Below are positions 11,199 through 20,491 of a stretch of 64,000 nt of DNA, piece after piece (the stretch's first letter is position 1; each line of letters opens with the position of its first letter). The position numbers were made by a program, and so were the translations under genes. Source of the DNA: Kutzneria buriramensis (GTDB taxonomy: Bacteria; Actinomycetota; Actinomycetes; Mycobacteriales; Pseudonocardiaceae); NCBI RefSeq assembly GCF_003387475.1, contig NZ_QUNO01000001.1, positions 868,001 to 932,000 of the forward strand, in the 5' to 3' direction. Under the pieces are notes generated by a model. It saw only the letters and a list, made by a program, of their open reading frames with translations. It was not told where the DNA came from and made no database searches.

Positions 11199-12827
11199 AT
11201 GGACGCGGTCACCTCGGTACCCCAGCCGTACAACGAGCCGGTTCGCTCCTACGCCCCCGGCAGCGCCGAACGCGAGTCGCTGCACCGGCGCGTCGCCGAG
11301 CTCGAAGGCAACAAGCACGAGCTGACCATGACGATCGGCGGCCGCCGGCGAATGGCCGGCGGCGCGCCGATCGACGTGGTGCAGCCGCACGATCACGCCC
11401 ACGTGCTGGGCGTGACGGCACAGGCCAGCAAGGACGACGTCGCCGACGCCGTGCAGGCGGCCAAGGACGCCGCGCCGGCCTGGCGCGAGCTCCCGTTCGA
11501 CGAACGCGCGGCGGTGCTGCTGCGCGCCGCCGACCTGCTCGCCGGACCGTGGCGCGACACGCTCAACGCCGCGACGATCCTCGGCCAGTCGAAGTCCGTG
11601 CAGCAGGCGGAGATCGACTCGGCCTGCGAGCTGATCGACTTCTTCCGGTTCAACGCCGCCTTCGCCCGTGAGCTGATCGCCGAGCAGCCGGCGTCGAGTC
11701 CGGGCGTCTGGAACCGGTTCGACCACCGGCCGCTGGACGGCTTCGTGGTGGCGATCACCCCGTTCAACTTCACCGCGATCGGCGGCAACCTGCCCACCGC
11801 GCCGGCGCTGATGGGCAACACCGTGGTGTGGAAGCCGTCGCCGACGCAGCAGCTGGCGGCGCACTACACCATGCAGCTGCTGGAGGCGGCCGGGCTGCCG
11901 CCGGGCGTGATCAACATGGTCACCGGCGACGGCGCCGCGGTGAGCGAGGTGGCGCTGGCCGACCGGGACTTCGCCGGCCTGCACTTCACCGGCTCCACCG
12001 CCACCTTCAAGCGGCTGTGGCGCACCATGGCCGACCACCTCGACCACTACTGGTCGTACCCGCGGATCGTGGGGGAGACCGGCGGCAAGGACTTCGTGGT
12101 CGCGCATCCGTCGGCGGACCCGGACGCGCTGGTCACCGGCCTGATCCGGGGCGCCTTCGAGTACCAGGGCCAGAAGTGCTCGGCGGCGTCGCGGGCGTAC
12201 ATCGCGCGGTCGCTGTGGGAGGGCGGGGTACGCGAGCAACTCGCCGACGTGGCAAGGAGTCTCAGCTACGGCGACGTCACCGACTTCTCCCACTTCGGCG
12301 GCGCGGTGATCGATTCACGGGCGTTCGCCAAACACAGCGAGCTGTTCGAGCGGGTGCGCAACGAGCGACTGGTGGACATCCTCGTCGGCGGCGTCGCCGA
12401 CGACCGTGTCGGCTACTTCGTGCAGCCGACCGTGCTGGTCGGCGAGGACCCACGGCACGACGTGTTCACCACCGAGTACTTCGGGCCGATCCTGTCCGTG
12501 CACGTGTACGACGACGGGGGCTACGGCGACGTGCTGGATCTTGTCGACACCTCCACCCCGTACGCGCTGACCGGCGCGGTGTTCGCCACCGACCGGGCCG
12601 CGATCGAGCAGGCGCACCGGGCGCTGCGGTTCTCGGCCGGCAACTTCTACGTCAACGACAAGCCGACCGGCGCGGTGGTCGGGCAGCAGCCGTTCGGCGG
12701 CAGCCGCTCGTCGGGGACCAACGACAAGGCGGGGTCGATCCTGAACCTGACCCGGTGGAGCAGCCCCCGCTCGGTGAAGGAGACCCTCGTCCCGCCGACG
12801 AACCACGGCTATCCGCACATGGGCTGA
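11199..12827 (+). CDS. pruA: L-glutamate gamma-semialdehyde dehydrogenase (P5C dehydrogenase)
   Basis: A 542-residue aldehyde dehydrogenase oxidising glutamate-5-semialdehyde (from proline via P5C) to glutamate with NAD+. The catalytic glutamate lies in GETGGKDF (near residue 291) and the catalytic cysteine in GQKCSAASR (near 326). The N-terminus VTSVPQPYNEPVRSYAPG is typical of the monofunctional actinobacterial/mammalian-type PruA. No proline dehydrogenase gene lies beside it in this window. Start ATG 11199, 7 nt after the DUF6912 stop, so probably in the same transcript. It converges on the lipoprotein gene 10 nt away. Confidence 0.95.
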   Translation: MDAVTSVPQPYNEPVRSYAPGSAERESLHRRVAELEGNKHELTMTIGGRRRMAGGAPIDVVQPHDHAHVLGVTAQASKDDVADAVQAAKDAAPAWRELPFDERAAVLLRAADLLAGPWRDTLNAATILGQSKSVQQAEIDSACELIDFFRFNAAFARELIAEQPASSPGVWNRFDHRPLDGFVVAITPFNFTAIGGNLPTAPALMGNTVVWKPSPTQQLAAHYTMQLLEAAGLPPGVINMVTGDGAAVSEVALADRDFAGLHFTGSTATFKRLWRTMADHLDHYWSYPRIVGETGGKDFVVAHPSADPDALVTGLIRGAFEYQGQKCSAASRAYIARSLWEGGVREQLADVARSLSYGDVTDFSHFGGAVIDSRAFAKHSELFERVRNERLVDILVGGVADDRVGYFVQPTVLVGEDPRHDVFTTEYFGPILSVHVYDDGGYGDVLDLVDTSTPYALTGAVFATDRAAIEQAHRALRFSAGNFYVNDKPTGAVVGQQPFGGSRSSGTNDKAGSILNLTRWSSPRSVKETLVPPTNHGYPHMG

Positions 12828-12837
12828 ACGCAGGGAG

Positions 12838-13662
12838 TCAGCCGCCGGCCGGCGGCGGGGACAGCTGGCTGTCGGGGGGCACCGGGACGTCCACCGGCTG
12901 TCCCCAGTCGGAGTAGCTGCGGCTGACGGTCAACGTCCCGGTGGTGGCGGGCACGTCGAGCCTGGCCTCGGACCGCAGCGGCACGTTGCCGGCGCCGACC
13001 CACAGCTCCTCGACCATGCCGCCGAGCTTGGCCTCCAACAATGTCGTGTCCTTCAACGGCCCGTCGGGCAGCGTCTTGGCCATGGCGGCGAGATCGGTCC
13101 TGAGCGAATAGTGCCGCGCCGGCACGACCCCCGCGGGCTGGATGTCCGAGCCGGTGACGGCAGTCGACGCAGGATCCAGCGGTGCGGCGAAAGGCGCCAA
13201 GGTGGCCTGCTTCAACGACGCGAACACCGGCGCGAAGCCCTGGGAGAAGGCGTCGCTGCCGCCGTCGGTCGCCCGCACCCACGGCTTGTCGGGCGGCAGC
13301 TTCTGGTCCGCCGGGAGTCGAACGTAGACGGCGGTCGGCGTGAGCACGAACGACAGCGTGGTGGTGTCCGGCGACTTGGTCGTCATCGTCGCCGTCATCC
13401 ACAAACCCTTGTCGTCACGGCGAAACGCGCCGGTCACCGACGTCACGGTGTGCGCGGCGAGCAGCTCGGTAGTGGAGTCCACAGTGAACTTCGCGGAGCC
13501 CTGGCCGGACAGCTTCGCGGACACCGCCTTGGCCAGGTCCGGCAGCGCCACCTGGGCGGGTGGCGCGATCGCCGGGTCGACCGCGGCGGATCCGTCGAGG
13601 CCGGACGAGCAAGCCGACAGCCCGAACAGGGCCACGGCCGCCACAACGATTCTGGCGATCAC
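12838..13662 (-). CDS. LppX/LprAFG-like lipoprotein
   Basis: 274 residues with a signal peptide and lipobox (VVAAVALFGLSAC, Cys about residue 18), so an exported, lipid-anchored protein. The rest resembles the LppX_LprAFG family: repeated beta strands such as TLSFVLTPTAVYVRLPA and a C-terminal TGTLTVSRSYSDWGQPVDV. Mycobacterial relatives bind lipids or triacylglycerol and pass them to the cell envelope. Start GTG 13662 overlaps the upstream methyltransferase stop (GTGA), so it is the last gene of the aroA-rsgA-methyltransferase operon. Family assignment is by pattern; function is inferred. Confidence 0.78.
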   Translation of the reverse strand: MIARIVVAAVALFGLSACSSGLDGSAAVDPAIAPPAQVALPDLAKAVSAKLSGQGSAKFTVDSTTELLAAHTVTSVTGAFRRDDKGLWMTATMTTKSPDTTTLSFVLTPTAVYVRLPADQKLPPDKPWVRATDGGSDAFSQGFAPVFASLKQATLAPFAAPLDPASTAVTGSDIQPAGVVPARHYSLRTDLAAMAKTLPDGPLKDTTLLEAKLGGMVEELWVGAGNVPLRSEARLDVPATTGTLTVSRSYSDWGQPVDVPVPPDSQLSPPPAGG

Positions 13663-14465
13663 TTCTGAACCACGTAGACCAGTTCGTTCCCGAACTCCAG
13701 CTCCTCGACCTGCCACTGCCGGCCCTCCGCGTGCGCGGTGAAGCCGCTGGAGTACGTCCGGTACATGCCCTTGGAGCGCTGCCCGAGCGACTTGGTCGGG
13801 AAGCTGACCACGACCACCGGCGAGTTGATCGCGTCGATCAGGCTCCAGCCGAGCTCCTTCTGCTGCGTCTCGATGCACGGCACGGCCTTGAGCAGCAGCG
13901 TCACGTCCGCTGGCGCGGGATCCGGGCCGGTCAGCAGGTCGTGCACGGCGACCTCGTGCGAGACGCCCAGCACGGTCAGCGCCTCGTCGAGGAACGCCAT
14001 CAGCCGGCTGTCGATGTCCGACGCGCGGTACAGCACGTCCTCGCCGACCGGCATCCACTCCACCGTCAGCGGATTCATGCCGCACGCGAGGTCGGCGATC
14101 ACCTTCGGCGGCTCCGGCAGCCGCTCGAAGATCGCCGCGTAGAACTCGTCCAGGATGGGCAGGCGCTCCTTGGTGGACGCGTGCGAGGACATCGTCCGCG
14201 ACAGGACGTCCCGCCGCTCCTCCCGGCTGCCGGCGTCGCGCAGCAGGCCGAGCATCTTCTCGTACCGGGGCGTGCTCGGCAGGTACGCGCCGAAGATCTC
14301 GTGCAGGCCACGCTTGGTGCGCTTCACCGCGTCGTTCACGTCGCCGCGCGCCGCGGTCAGGGACGCGGTCGCGATGCGGCGCACGGTGTCGTCGGCGACG
14401 CTCTGATAGCGGGCGCTGTCGCGCACCGCCACCAGCACCTTCGCCAGCTTCTCGTCTTCCACCAC
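13659..14465 (-). CDS. 16S rRNA (guanine-1405-N7)-methyltransferase family protein
   Basis: 268 residues matching the FmrO/Arm family that makes m7G1405 in 16S rRNA and blocks 4,6-linked 2-deoxystreptamine aminoglycosides such as kanamycin and gentamicin. Seen: the helical N-terminal domain, SSHASTKERLPILDEFY (about 92), the SAM motif IADLACGMNPLTVEWMP (about 120), the acidic YRASDID (about 145) and the catalytic-side LLLKAVPCIETQQKELGW (about 187). Start is a GTG sharing its G with the rsgA stop (TAGTG); the stop overlaps the lipoprotein GTG. It thus sits inside a housekeeping operon rather than an antibiotic cluster. It could be intrinsic resistance or a housekeeping rRNA methylase. Confidence 0.85.
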   Translation of the reverse strand: MVEDEKLAKVLVAVRDSARYQSVADDTVRRIATASLTAARGDVNDAVKRTKRGLHEIFGAYLPSTPRYEKMLGLLRDAGSREERRDVLSRTMSSHASTKERLPILDEFYAAIFERLPEPPKVIADLACGMNPLTVEWMPVGEDVLYRASDIDSRLMAFLDEALTVLGVSHEVAVHDLLTGPDPAPADVTLLLKAVPCIETQQKELGWSLIDAINSPVVVVSFPTKSLGQRSKGMYRTYSSGFTAHAEGRQWQVEELEFGNELVYVVQK

Positions 14466-15472
14466 TACTCCTCGGCCAGCCCCGCCCGCGAGGCCAGCAG
14501 CCTACGCAGCGAGCGCAGCCTGCCCTCGGTCGCCAGCCCCTCGGCGACCACCGTGTCCAACATGCAGTCCGGGTCCTCGGGCGGTCCCAGGTGCCCGCAT
14601 CCCGACGGGCACTCCTCGGCGGCCTCGGCCATGCCGGGGAACGCCGCCACGATGTCGTCCGGCGTGATGTGGGCCAGGCCGAACGAGCGGATGCCGGGGG
14701 TGTCCACCACCCAGCCGCCGGCCGGCAGCGGGAACGCCACCGCCGAGGTCGACGTGTGCCGGCCCTTGCCGACCCCGCTGACCTCGCCGGTGGCCCGGTC
14801 GGCCGCCGGCACGAGCTTGTTCACCAGGGTGGACTTGCCGACGCCGGAATGGCCGATCAGCGCGGACACCCGACCGTCAAGACGCTCGGCCAGGGTGTTG
14901 GGTTCCCGATCCGATCGGGTGACCACGACCGGCAGGTCGAGCTCGGCGTAGACGCCCAGGATCTCGTCCGGCGAGGCCAGGTCGGACTTGGTCAGGCAGA
15001 GCACCGGCGTCAGGCCGCCGGCGTATGCGGCGACCAGGCACCGGTCGATGAAACCGGTTCGCGGCGGCGGGTCGGCCAGCGCCGAGACGATGATCAGCTG
15101 CTCGGCGTTGGCCACCACCACCCGTTCGAACGGGTCGGTGTCGTCGGCGGTGCGCCGCAGCACGCTGCTGCGGGGCTGGCGGCGCACGATCCGGGCCAGC
15201 GTGTCCACCGCGCCGGAGGTGTCGCCGACCAGGTCGATCTCGTCGCCGATGACCACCGAGGTGCGGCCCATCTCGCGGGCCCGCATGGCGATCACCTTAC
15301 GTTCGGGGTCGCCGTCCAGCGCGATCGTCCAGCGGCCGCGGTCGACGCCGACCACCATGCCCGACTCGGCGTCGGCGTGGTCCGGCCGCTTCTTGCTGCG
15401 GGGGCGGGAGCCCTTGCCCGGCCGGACCTTGACGTCGGACTCGTCGAGCCGGCGCCAGTCGCCGCGCGTCAC
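14465..15472 (-). CDS. rsgA: Ribosome small-subunit-dependent GTPase A
   Basis: 335-residue circularly permuted GTPase that checks late 30S maturation. Order of motifs: N-terminal OB-fold, G4 LCLTKSDL (about 164), G1 [10 protein letters not shown] (about 203), G3 VVDTPG (about 244), then a zinc-binding domain with [10 protein letters not shown] and DCML. Start GTG 15472 lies inside the aroA stop codon region (GTGTGACG), overlapping aroA by 4 nt. The ATG-lacking upstream extension in this frame runs antisense-like through aroA and is not coding. aroA-rsgA adjacency is conserved in actinobacteria (Rv3227-Rv3228). Confidence 0.94.
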   Translation of the reverse strand: MTRGDWRRLDESDVKVRPGKGSRPRSKKRPDHADAESGMVVGVDRGRWTIALDGDPERKVIAMRAREMGRTSVVIGDEIDLVGDTSGAVDTLARIVRRQPRSSVLRRTADDTDPFERVVVANAEQLIIVSALADPPPRTGFIDRCLVAAYAGGLTPVLCLTKSDLASPDEILGVYAELDLPVVVTRSDREPNTLAERLDGRVSALIGHSGVGKSTLVNKLVPAADRATGEVSGVGKGRHTSTSAVAFPLPAGGWVVDTPGIRSFGLAHITPDDIVAAFPGMAEAAEECPSGCGHLGPPEDPDCMLDTVVAEGLATEGRLRSLRRLLASRAGLAEE

Positions 15473-16743
15473 ACCCGCTCCGCCAGCTGGAGCATCGCCG
15501 CCCACATGCCGGGGAAGTCCGGGATCGTCTTGGTGGTGGTCTCGATGTCGTCCACGGAGACGCCGGGGACCCGCAGGCCGATGATCGCGCCGGCGGTGGC
15601 CATCCGGTGGTCGTGGTAGGCGTGCCAGAGGCCGCCGGTCGGCTGCGACGGCCGGATGATCAGGCCGTCCTCGGTCTCGTCGGCGTCGCCGCCGATGCCG
15701 CGGATCTCCGTGGTCAGCGCGGCGAGCCGGTCGGTCTCGTGGCCGCGGATGTGCGCGACGCCGCGGATGTGGGTGGGGCTGTCGGCCAGCACCGCCATCG
15801 CCGCCACGGTCGGCGTCAGCTCGGAGGCGTCGTGCAAGTCGATGTCGATGCCGTTCAGGCGCTCGGGGCCGGCGACGGTCAGGCCGTTGTCCGACAGCGA
15901 CACGTGGCAGCCCATGCGTTCGAGGACGTCCCGCATCTCGTCGCCGGGCTGGGTGGTGACCAGCGGCCAGTCCGGCACGGTGATCGACCCACCGGTGACC
16001 GCGCCGGCGGCCAGGAACGCCGCCGCGTTGGACAGGTCCGGCTCGATCCGCCAGTCCTTCGCCCGGATGGCGCCCGGCGCGACGTGCCAGCGGTTGGGCT
16101 GGCTGTCGTCCACCTCGACGCCGACGGCCCGCAGCATCTCGATGGTCATCTCGATGTGCGGCAGCGACGGCACCGGCTTGCCGTCGTGCAGCACGGTGAC
16201 GCCCTGCTCGTAGCGGGCGCCGGAGAGCAGCAGCGCCGACACGAACTGGGACGAACCGGACGCGTCGATCGTGACCTCGCCGCCGCGCACCCCGCCGTGG
16301 CCGTGCAGCGTGAACGGCAGCGAGTCGCCGTCGACCGCCACGCCGAGCGAGCGCAGCGCGTCCAGGACGGTGTTCATCGGGCGGACCCGGGCCTGCTCGT
16401 CGCCGTCGAAGCGCACGTCCCCGTCGGCCAGCGCCGCGGCCGGCGGCACGAAGCGCATCACCGTGCCGGCCAGGCCGCAGTCCAGGTCGGCGTCGCCGCG
16501 CAGCGGGCCGGGGGTGACCTCCCAGGAGCCCTGGTGGCCGTCGGCGATGCGCACTCCCAGCGAGCGCAGCGCCGCCGCCATCAGTTGGGTGTCGCGGCTG
16601 CGGAGGGGAAGGTGGACGGTGGAGGAGCCGTCGGCGAGGGCGGCCAGCAACAGGGCACGATTGGTGATCGACTTGGAACCGGGCACGGGGACGGTCGCGC
16701 GCACGGCTTCGGTGACGGACGGAGTGGGCCACGGCTGCGTCAT
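15469..16743 (-). CDS. aroA: 3-phosphoshikimate 1-carboxyvinyltransferase (EPSP synthase)
   Basis: 424-residue EPSP synthase, which condenses shikimate-3-phosphate with PEP in the shikimate pathway. Signatures: [20 protein letters not shown] near residue 21, and the second-half motif [19 protein letters not shown] near 333 (RxKExDR type). The protein has the usual two inverse alpha/beta domains by length. Start ATG 16743. First gene of the aroA-rsgA-rRNA methyltransferase-lipoprotein operon, divergent from the SRAP gene across 83 nt. Confidence 0.96.
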   Translation of the reverse strand: MTQPWPTPSVTEAVRATVPVPGSKSITNRALLLAALADGSSTVHLPLRSRDTQLMAAALRSLGVRIADGHQGSWEVTPGPLRGDADLDCGLAGTVMRFVPPAAALADGDVRFDGDEQARVRPMNTVLDALRSLGVAVDGDSLPFTLHGHGGVRGGEVTIDASGSSQFVSALLLSGARYEQGVTVLHDGKPVPSLPHIEMTIEMLRAVGVEVDDSQPNRWHVAPGAIRAKDWRIEPDLSNAAAFLAAGAVTGGSITVPDWPLVTTQPGDEMRDVLERMGCHVSLSDNGLTVAGPERLNGIDIDLHDASELTPTVAAMAVLADSPTHIRGVAHIRGHETDRLAALTTEIRGIGGDADETEDGLIIRPSQPTGGLWHAYHDHRMATAGAIIGLRVPGVSVDDIETTTKTIPDFPGMWAAMLQLAERV

Positions 16744-16826
16744 GGGGGTGATGATTCCCTACTCGGCGCGCTCAGTTCCCCCTCGGGGCCGGTGACATGC
16801 GACGATGATTTCGGAGGTGGTCAGGG

Positions 16827-17579
16827 GTGTGCGGCAGGTATGCCTCCACGAAGGACCCGGCGCAGCTGGCGCTCGAGTTCTCCGCGGTCGACGCGACCGC
16901 GTCGGAGGCCCCCGGCGCGGACTACAACATCGCGCCGACCAAGCCCGTGCTGGCCATCGTGGCGCGGCATCCCCGTGACGCCGACGGCCGTCCCGACCCG
17001 TCGGCGGTGGAGCGCACCATTCGGGTGATGCGGTGGGGGCTCGTGCCGACCTGGTCCCAGGACCGCAACGTCGGCGTCAAGATGATCAACGCTCGGTCCG
17101 AGACCGCCGCCGTGAAGCCGGCCTACAGCGAGTCGATGGCCCGGCGGCGGTGCATCCTGCCGGCCGACGGCTGGTTCGAGTGGCGGCGCGAGACCGGCGC
17201 CAAGGAGCCCTTCTACGTCACCAATCCGGATGACACGAGCCTGGCCATGGCCGGGCTGTGGACGGCCTGGCGGGACCCGAACCAGCCGGCGTCGCCGTGG
17301 CTGGTGACCTGCGCCGTGCTGACCACCGACGCGTTCGGGCCGCTGGCCTCCGTGCACGAGCGGATGCCCCTTGTCCTGCCGCGAGACGCCTACGAGCGGT
17401 GGCTGGCCCCCGACCTGGGCAGCGACGACGTCGCCGACCTGCTGAAGCCGTCCCCGGAGATCGTCGACCGCTACGAGCTGCGGCGCGTGTCGACCGCCGT
17501 CAACAGCATCCGCAACAACGGTCCCGAGCTGCTGGCCGAGGCCGAGCCGGAGCCCGTCGAGCTGGACCTGTTCTCGTGA
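16827..17579 (+). CDS. SRAP (HMCES/YedK) abasic-site DNA-protein crosslinking protein
   Basis: 250-residue SRAP domain protein. The family shields abasic sites in single-stranded DNA by forming a thiazolidine crosslink with its N-terminal cysteine. Seen: MCGRYAS (Cys2 catalytic after Met removal), NIAPTKPV (about 36), MINARSET (about 86, Asn), GWFEW (about 113, Glu) and VHERMPLVL (about 175, His). GTG start 16827 encodes the required M-C. In mycobacteria the orthologue Rv3226c also neighbours aroA. Overlaps the following hydrolase by 4 nt. Confidence 0.93.
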   Translation: MCGRYASTKDPAQLALEFSAVDATASEAPGADYNIAPTKPVLAIVARHPRDADGRPDPSAVERTIRVMRWGLVPTWSQDRNVGVKMINARSETAAVKPAYSESMARRRCILPADGWFEWRRETGAKEPFYVTNPDDTSLAMAGLWTAWRDPNQPASPWLVTCAVLTTDAFGPLASVHERMPLVLPRDAYERWLAPDLGSDDVADLLKPSPEIVDRYELRRVSTAVNSIRNNGPELLAEAEPEPVELDLFS

Positions 17580-18190
17580 CCAGGACCCAGGTCGAGACGC
17601 CCTTCGGCCCCGCCCGGGCCGAGTTGCACTGCGCCGCCGAGAGCCGGGCCGCGTTGCTGCTGGGCCACGGCGCCGGCGGCGGGATCGAGGCCCCCGACCT
17701 GGTCGCCGCCACCCGCGCCGCCACCGCCGCCGGCGTGCACGTCGCCCTGGTCGAGCAGCCCTACCGCGTCGCCGGCCGCCGCGCCCCCGCGCCCGCCAAG
17801 CAGCTCGACGCCGCGTGGCTCGCCGTCGTCGAGGACCTGGGCGAACGCTGGTTCGAGGGGTTGCCGCTGCTGTTCGGCGGCCGGTCCTCCGGCGCTCGTG
17901 TCGCCTGCCGGACCTCCAGCGACGGTTCCGCGGTCGCCGTCCTCTGCCTCGCGTTCCCGGTCCACCCGCCCGGCAAGCCGGACAAGACCCGGTTGCCCGA
18001 GTTGGACGGCGTCGAGGTGCCCACGCTGGTCGTCCAGGGCTCCCGCGACCCGTTCGGAATGCCGGAGCCGGCACACCACCGGGAGGTCGTCACGCTGGCC
18101 GGCGACCACTCGCTCAAGGCTGACGTCAGCGGCGTCACCAAGGCCGTGACCGAGTGGCTGAACCGGGTGCTTCACACCCTGGACGCCTGA
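17576..18190 (+). CDS. Alpha/beta-hydrolase, KANL3/Tex30-like
   Basis: 204 residues. After a short beta hairpin the LLLGHGAGGGIEAPDL segment forms an oxyanion-hole-like HGAGG motif, the nucleophile elbow is GGRSSGARVACR (Ser in GGRSSGA, about 104) and the C-terminal histidine lies in LAGDHSLK. This pattern matches the KANL3/Tex30 dienelactone-hydrolase-like family. Substrate unknown. GTG 17576 overlaps the SRAP stop (GTGA), indicating coupling. C-terminal end VTEWLNRVLHTLDA. Confidence 0.8.
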   Translation: MTRTQVETPFGPARAELHCAAESRAALLLGHGAGGGIEAPDLVAATRAATAAGVHVALVEQPYRVAGRRAPAPAKQLDAAWLAVVEDLGERWFEGLPLLFGGRSSGARVACRTSSDGSAVAVLCLAFPVHPPGKPDKTRLPELDGVEVPTLVVQGSRDPFGMPEPAHHREVVTLAGDHSLKADVSGVTKAVTEWLNRVLHTLDA

Positions 18191-18220
18191 GTTCCAGGCA
18201 GCGGCCCTCGCGGTGCCACG

Positions 18221-18640
18221 TCATTGCACGCAGAACTCGTTGCCCTCGGGGTCCTGCATGACGACGTGGTGGCCGAACTCGTCGTCGACCTCGCGCAGCC
18301 GGGTGGCGCCGGCGGCGACCAGGCGTTCGACGTGGTCGGCGACCAAGGCGCGGCGCTGTGCGGGGTTGCCGGACCTGACGTTCACGTCGAGGTGCACCCG
18401 GTTCTTGGCGGTCTTGCCCTCCGGCACGGGCTGGAAGAACAGCCGCGGCCCGTGTCCGGACGGGTCGACGACGGCGGCCCGCCACTGGTCCCGTGGAATG
18501 TCGTTCGCAATCGCAAAGGCCGCCCAGCTGGCAAAACCTGGCGGCGGGGGCTCGGGGACGTAGCCGAGGGCCAGTGCCCAGAACTCGGCCAACCGCTGCG
18601 GATCGCCGGCGTCGAACGTCACCTGGAACCCGAGGGCCAC
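18221..18640 (-). CDS. VOC-family (glyoxalase-like) protein
   Basis: About 139 residues of a vicinal oxygen chelate fold. Typical opening [21 protein letters not shown] and C-terminal [14 protein letters not shown], where the glutamate usually binds metal. The family includes glyoxalases, bleomycin-binding proteins and many uncharacterised actinobacterial DUF-like enzymes; no substrate can be read here. Start GTG 18640, 4 nt after the YbaK stop, so they form an operon; earlier in-frame residues overlap ybaK and do not match. Confidence 0.82.
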   Translation of the reverse strand: MALGFQVTFDAGDPQRLAEFWALALGYVPEPPPPGFASWAAFAIANDIPRDQWRAAVVDPSGHGPRLFFQPVPEGKTAKNRVHLDVNVRSGNPAQRRALVADHVERLVAAGATRLREVDDEFGHHVVMQDPEGNEFCVQ

Positions 18641-18644
18641 GGCG

Positions 18645-19121
18645 TCAGCCCGCGATCGGGGCGACGACGGCGTCGGTGAGCTCGGCCAGGGCGGCCGGGG
18701 CCAGCTCGACCTCCAGCCCACGGCGTCCCGCCGAGCAGAACACCGTCTCGAACCCGGTGGCCGACGCGTCCAGCACCACCGGCAGGCGCTTCTTCTGACC
18801 CAGCGGCGAGATCCCGCCGGCGACGTAGCCGGTGGCCCGCTCGGCGGCGGCGACCTCGGCCATGCGCGCCTTCTTGCCCTTCAGCGCGGCGGCGAGGGCC
18901 TTGAGGTCCAGCTGGCCGGTGACCGGAACCACGCCGACGGCCAGCTTGCCGTCGACCTCGGCGACGAGTGTCTTGAACACGCGGGCGGCGTCCAGGCCCA
19001 GCGCCTCGGCGGCCTCCAGGCCGTACGAGTCGTGCCGGGGGTCGTGGTCGTAGCTGTGCAACGTGTGCGGCACCTTGCGCTTGGCCAGCAGCGCGGTCGC
19101 CGGGGTTCCCTGTCCCGCCAT
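18645..19121 (-). CDS. ybaK: Cys-tRNA(Pro)/Cys deacylase (YbaK/EbsC family)
   Basis: 158-residue trans-editing deacylase that hydrolyses mischarged Cys-tRNA(Pro). Family motifs: [18 protein letters not shown] at the N-terminus, the conserved lysine in VFKTLV (about 50), and [20 protein letters not shown] (about 97) with the GxxSPxG loop. Start ATG 19121. Divergent from sigR; the 198-nt gap holds the SigR promoter. A YbaK-like gene near sigH is also found in mycobacteria. Confidence 0.93.
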   Translation of the reverse strand: MAGQGTPATALLAKRKVPHTLHSYDHDPRHDSYGLEAAEALGLDAARVFKTLVAEVDGKLAVGVVPVTGQLDLKALAAALKGKKARMAEVAAAERATGYVAGGISPLGQKKRLPVVLDASATGFETVFCSAGRRGLEVELAPAALAELTDAVVAPIAG

Positions 19122-19152
19122 GGCGCAGACCCTATGACGCGCCTCTCACCGT

Positions 19153-19178
19153 GGAATGACCATGGGGGTCGCTGTGTT
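19153..19178 (+). promoter_or_regulatory. SigR/SigH-type promoter upstream of sigR
   Basis: GGAAT at 19153-19157, an 18-nt spacer, then GTT at 19176-19178: an exact match to the SigR (SigH) consensus GGAAT-N18-GTT. It lies about 140 nt before the sigR start, implying positive autoregulation under thiol-oxidative stress, as known for Streptomyces sigR and mycobacterial sigH. Confidence 0.85.
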
Positions 19179-19319
19179 GAAGCCGACGTGGCTACTTCAA
19201 GCGCTGTGCTCGGCCGGTCCACGGCCCGACGCGTATCCTTAGGGGCGAACGACACGCTTCCCGCACGGGGAGCGTCGACAGCGTCCGCCCGGCTCGCACG
19301 CCGGCGGGGAGGGAGCCAG

Positions 19320-19958
19320 GTGCCGGGTAGCTCCGCCCAGGTCAACGACAACGAGATCACCGAGCAGGAAACTCCCGAGCAGCGGGCCGCGCGCTTCGAG
19401 CGCGATGCCATGCCCCTGCTCGACCAGCTGTACTCGGCCGCGCTGCGCATGACGCGCAACCCCGCGGACGCCGAGGACCTGGTCCAGGAGACCTATCTGA
19501 AGGCCTACAGCGCCTTCGAGTCGTTCACCAGCGGCACGAACCTCAAGGCCTGGCTGTACCGCATCCTCACGAACACCTACATCAACGGCTATCGGCGCAA
19601 GCAGCGGCAGCCGATCCAGACCTCCGCCGACGAGATCACCGACTGGCAGATCGCGGCCGCGGAGAGCCACACCTCCTCGGGCCTGCGCTCGGCCGAGGTC
19701 GAGGCGATGGACCGGCTCCCCGACGACGACGTCAAGCAGGCGTTGCAGCAGCTGCCCGAGGAGTTCCGCATCGCGGTCTACCTCGCTGACGTCGAGGGCT
19801 TCGCGTACAAGGAGATCGCCGAGATCATGGGCACCCCGATCGGGACCGTGATGTCCCGCCTGCACCGCGGTCGCCGACAGCTGAAGGACCTGCTGACCGA
19901 CGTGGCCAAGGAGCGCGGCTTCCTGCGCTCCCGCGAGCGTGAGGTGGCGGGGTCGTGA
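19320..19958 (+). CDS. sigR: Redox-responsive ECF sigma factor SigR/SigH
   Basis: 212-residue ECF sigma factor controlling the disulfide-stress regulon (thioredoxins, mycothiol recycling). Region 2 contains [20 protein letters not shown] with the -10-recognising [21 protein letters not shown]; region 4 has [20 protein letters not shown] and [21 protein letters not shown] 19320 was chosen because GGGAGGGAG lies just upstream; longer in-frame starts exist upstream (in Streptomyces SigR an earlier start makes the unstable SigR' isoform), and the frame here is open back to 19032. The stop overlaps the anti-sigma start by 4 nt. Confidence 0.95.
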   Translation: MPGSSAQVNDNEITEQETPEQRAARFERDAMPLLDQLYSAALRMTRNPADAEDLVQETYLKAYSAFESFTSGTNLKAWLYRILTNTYINGYRRKQRQPIQTSADEITDWQIAAAESHTSSGLRSAEVEAMDRLPDDDVKQALQQLPEEFRIAVYLADVEGFAYKEIAEIMGTPIGTVMSRLHRGRRQLKDLLTDVAKERGFLRSREREVAGS

Positions 19959-20263
19959 GCGGCGAGGGCGAACTCCACGACAAGAAGGCCGGCTGCTCGG
20001 AGGTGCTCTCGGAGGTCTGGGCCTTCCTGGACAACGAGTGCGACGGCAAGCAGCGCGAGATCCTGCGCCAGCACCTCGACGAGTGCAGCCCCTGCCTGGA
20101 GCAGTACGGCATCGAGGAGCACCTGAAGATCCTGCTGGCCCGCAAGTGCGGCGGCGACCACGCCTCGGCCGAGTTCAAGGAGCGGCTGCGGGCGTGTATC
20201 AAGGAGAAGGTGCTCGAGCGCACGGTGACGGTCCGGGCCGAGGTCGAGATCGAGCAGCGCTGA
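19955..20263 (+). CDS. rsrA: Zinc-binding anti-sigma factor RsrA/RshA
   Basis: 102-residue ZAS-family anti-sigma factor that holds SigR inactive in the reduced state and releases it when its cysteines form a disulfide. The ZAS motif HLDECSPC (H-x3-C-x2-C) is near residue 39-46, with the additional redox cysteine at about residue 14 (KKAGCSEV). A long helix follows. GTG 19955 overlaps the sigR stop (GTGA), securing stoichiometric expression. A strong terminator follows. Confidence 0.94.
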   Translation: MSGEGELHDKKAGCSEVLSEVWAFLDNECDGKQREILRQHLDECSPCLEQYGIEEHLKILLARKCGGDHASAEFKERLRACIKEKVLERTVTVRAEVEIEQR

Positions 20264-20278
20264 ACCCCCTGAACAGGC

Positions 20279-20311
20279 GAAGGCCCCGGTGACGACGTCA
20301 CCGGGGCCTTC
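20279..20311. terminator. Terminator after rsrA
   Basis: 15-bp perfect stem (20279-20293 with 20297-20311) around GAC, with TTC at the 3' end; it separates rsrA from the convergent bL37 gene. Confidence 0.85.
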
Positions 20312-20332
20312 TCGCGCGTTCACGCACGGGTC

Positions 20333-20407
20333 TCAGGCGTTGGGCCGCTTCCCGTGGTTGGCGCCGCCCTTCTTGCGGTCGCGGCGCTTGCGGGCACGCT
20401 TGGACAT
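20333..20407 (-). CDS. Ribosomal protein bL37 (24 aa)
   Basis: A 24-residue, highly basic peptide starting MSKRARKRRDRKKGG and ending ANHGKRPNA. This matches the actinobacteria-specific large-subunit protein bL37 seen in mycobacterial ribosome structures, which fills a pocket of 23S rRNA. A canonical AGGAGA site lies 5 nt before ATG 20407 on the minus strand. Too short for most gene finders. It converges on rsrA and diverges from the biotinyl protein gene. Confidence 0.88.
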   Translation of the reverse strand: MSKRARKRRDRKKGGANHGKRPNA

Positions 20408-20491
20408 AGCTGTCTCCTCTAAAGCCGAACGTCTGTCCCCCGATTGTCGCACGTCCGCTGCGCGCCCCCGAATCCGTGGTTCCATGACGAG

